A stretch of DNA of 7,111 nt, from NCBI GenBank assembly GCA_002352425.1, contig DEIK01000050.1, positions 1 to 7,111 on the forward strand, read 5' to 3'. Numbering within the stretch: position 1 is the first letter of the stretch; every line of letters begins with the position of its first letter. A model generated the notes under the pieces. The model did not search any database, was not told the origin of the DNA, and saw only the letters and a program-made list of their open reading frames with translations. Origin of the DNA: Rhodobacteraceae bacterium UBA2776. GTDB lineage: Bacteria; Pseudomonadota; Alphaproteobacteria; Rhodobacterales; Rhodobacteraceae. Of this stretch, positions 6,570 through 7,111 are shown piece after piece. Made by a program: the position numbers and the translations under genes.

Positions 6570-7111
6570 GTTTCCTCGTCTGCTTGCTGGCGGTTCCACA
6601 TGTTGTAGTAGCGCCCAGCGTTGGCCAGCAATTCCTCGTGGCTGCCCTGCTCAACGATCAAACCGTCCTCCAGCACCACAATCTGGTCCGCGTCGACAAT
6701 CGTGGATAGGCGGTGGGCGATGGTGATCACTGTGCGCCCCTGCCCCATCTCGCGCAGGCTGTCCTGAATGTCGCGCTCGGTCTGGGTGTCGAGTGCCGAT
6801 GTGGCCTCGTCCAGCAACAACACCGGCGGGTTCTTCAGCAGGGTCCGTGCAATGCCAACGCGCTGTTTTTCACCACCGGACAGCTTTAGCCCGCGCTCGC
6901 CGACTGTGGTGTCATAGGCGTCAGGTAATTGTAGGACAAAATCGTGGATTTTGGCCGCTTTGGCCGCCGCCTCAACCTCACTGCGGGACGCCTCTGGCCG
7001 CCCATAGGCGATGTTGTAATAGATCGTGTCGTTGAACAGCACCGTATCTTGCGGCACCACCCCGATCTGGGCGTGCAGGCTGGTTTGCGTAATGTCACGC
7101 AGGTCTTGCCC
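6554..7111 (-). CDS. Atm1-type ABC exporter, C-terminal nucleotide-binding domain (cut by window edge)
   Basis: The frame is open from the right edge (7111) to a TAA at 6554-6556, giving the last 185 residues; the membrane domain and Walker A lie outside. Numbering from the edge: Q-loop VVPQD (Q21), ABC signature LSGGE (77-81), Walker B VLLLDE (97-102), D-loop SALD (105-108) and H-loop histidine H133 in IAHRLS. All catalytic elements that should be present are intact. The segment VPQDTVLFNDTI with YNIAYG just after it is characteristic of the Atm1/ABCB7/HMT1 branch. Members of this branch are homodimeric inner-membrane exporters of glutathione-linked compounds (metal-glutathione conjugates, glutathione polysulfide), tied to metal detoxification and iron-sulfur homeostasis. 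The C-terminus ends with a short acidic and alanine-rich tail. The gene converges on the RND operon, so it is transcribed independently of it. Other ABCB-type exporters are a less likely alternative. Confidence 0.9.
   Translation of the reverse strand, partial: GQDLRDITQTSLHAQIGVVPQDTVLFNDTIYYNIAYGRPEASRSEVEAAAKAAKIHDFVLQLPDAYDTTVGERGLKLSGGEKQRVGIARTLLKNPPVLLLDEATSALDTQTERDIQDSLREMGQGRTVITIAHRLSTIVDADQIVVLEDGLIVEQGSHEELLANAGRYYNMWNRQQADEETAAVA

Noticed and set aside
1..7111. CRISPR arrays, tRNA or rRNA genes, integrase or transposase genes
   Set aside because: No regularly spaced repeats, cloverleaf-like sequence, rRNA-like stretch or recombinase motif was seen.

Overview
The window looks like a chromosomal segment from an alphaproteobacterium, most likely a marine Rhodobacteraceae (Roseobacter-type) organism. 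I infer this from recalled protein similarity: the YfgM-like/BamB-like pair, the RND pump with its VNNNIVLID-type TM10, and the Atm1-type ABC exporter all resemble proteins of that family. GC is moderate to high, with sampled 60-base lines ranging from about 38 to 63 percent. No database search was possible.

Layout, left to right. (1) Positions 1-1006, minus strand: an envelope-biogenesis operon. A YfgM-like single-span membrane protein with a helical-repeat domain comes first. The N-terminal 89 residues of a BamB-like outer-membrane lipoprotein follow, cut by the window edge. (2) Positions 1007-1222: a 216-base divergent intergenic region. It holds a good promoter candidate for the minus-strand operon, a weak one for the plus-strand operon, and a cluster of TGCA sites. 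(3) Positions 1223-6534, plus strand: a two-gene efflux operon with a periplasmic adaptor (HlyD/MFP family) and an unusually large RND permease, joined by an ATGA start/stop overlap. No outer-membrane channel gene is present, so the pump presumably uses a TolC-type protein encoded elsewhere. (4) Positions 6554-7111, minus strand: the C-terminal nucleotide-binding domain of an Atm1-type ABC exporter, convergent with the RND gene and only 19 bases from its stop.

The most unusual object is the RND permease. It has 1353 residues against about 1030-1050 for AcrB. The excess lies in three places: an expanded TM6-TM7 linker with two extra hydrophobic segments, an in-frame and notably AT-richer insert in the second periplasmic domain, and a C-terminal cytoplasmic tail that is acidic and then lysine/alanine/proline-rich. 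Its intramembrane charged network also differs from AcrB: one TM4 aspartate is kept, the second is Gly, and the TM10 lysine is replaced by Asn. I found no tRNA, rRNA, CRISPR array or insertion sequence. The rest is ordinary chromosomal core and transport content.
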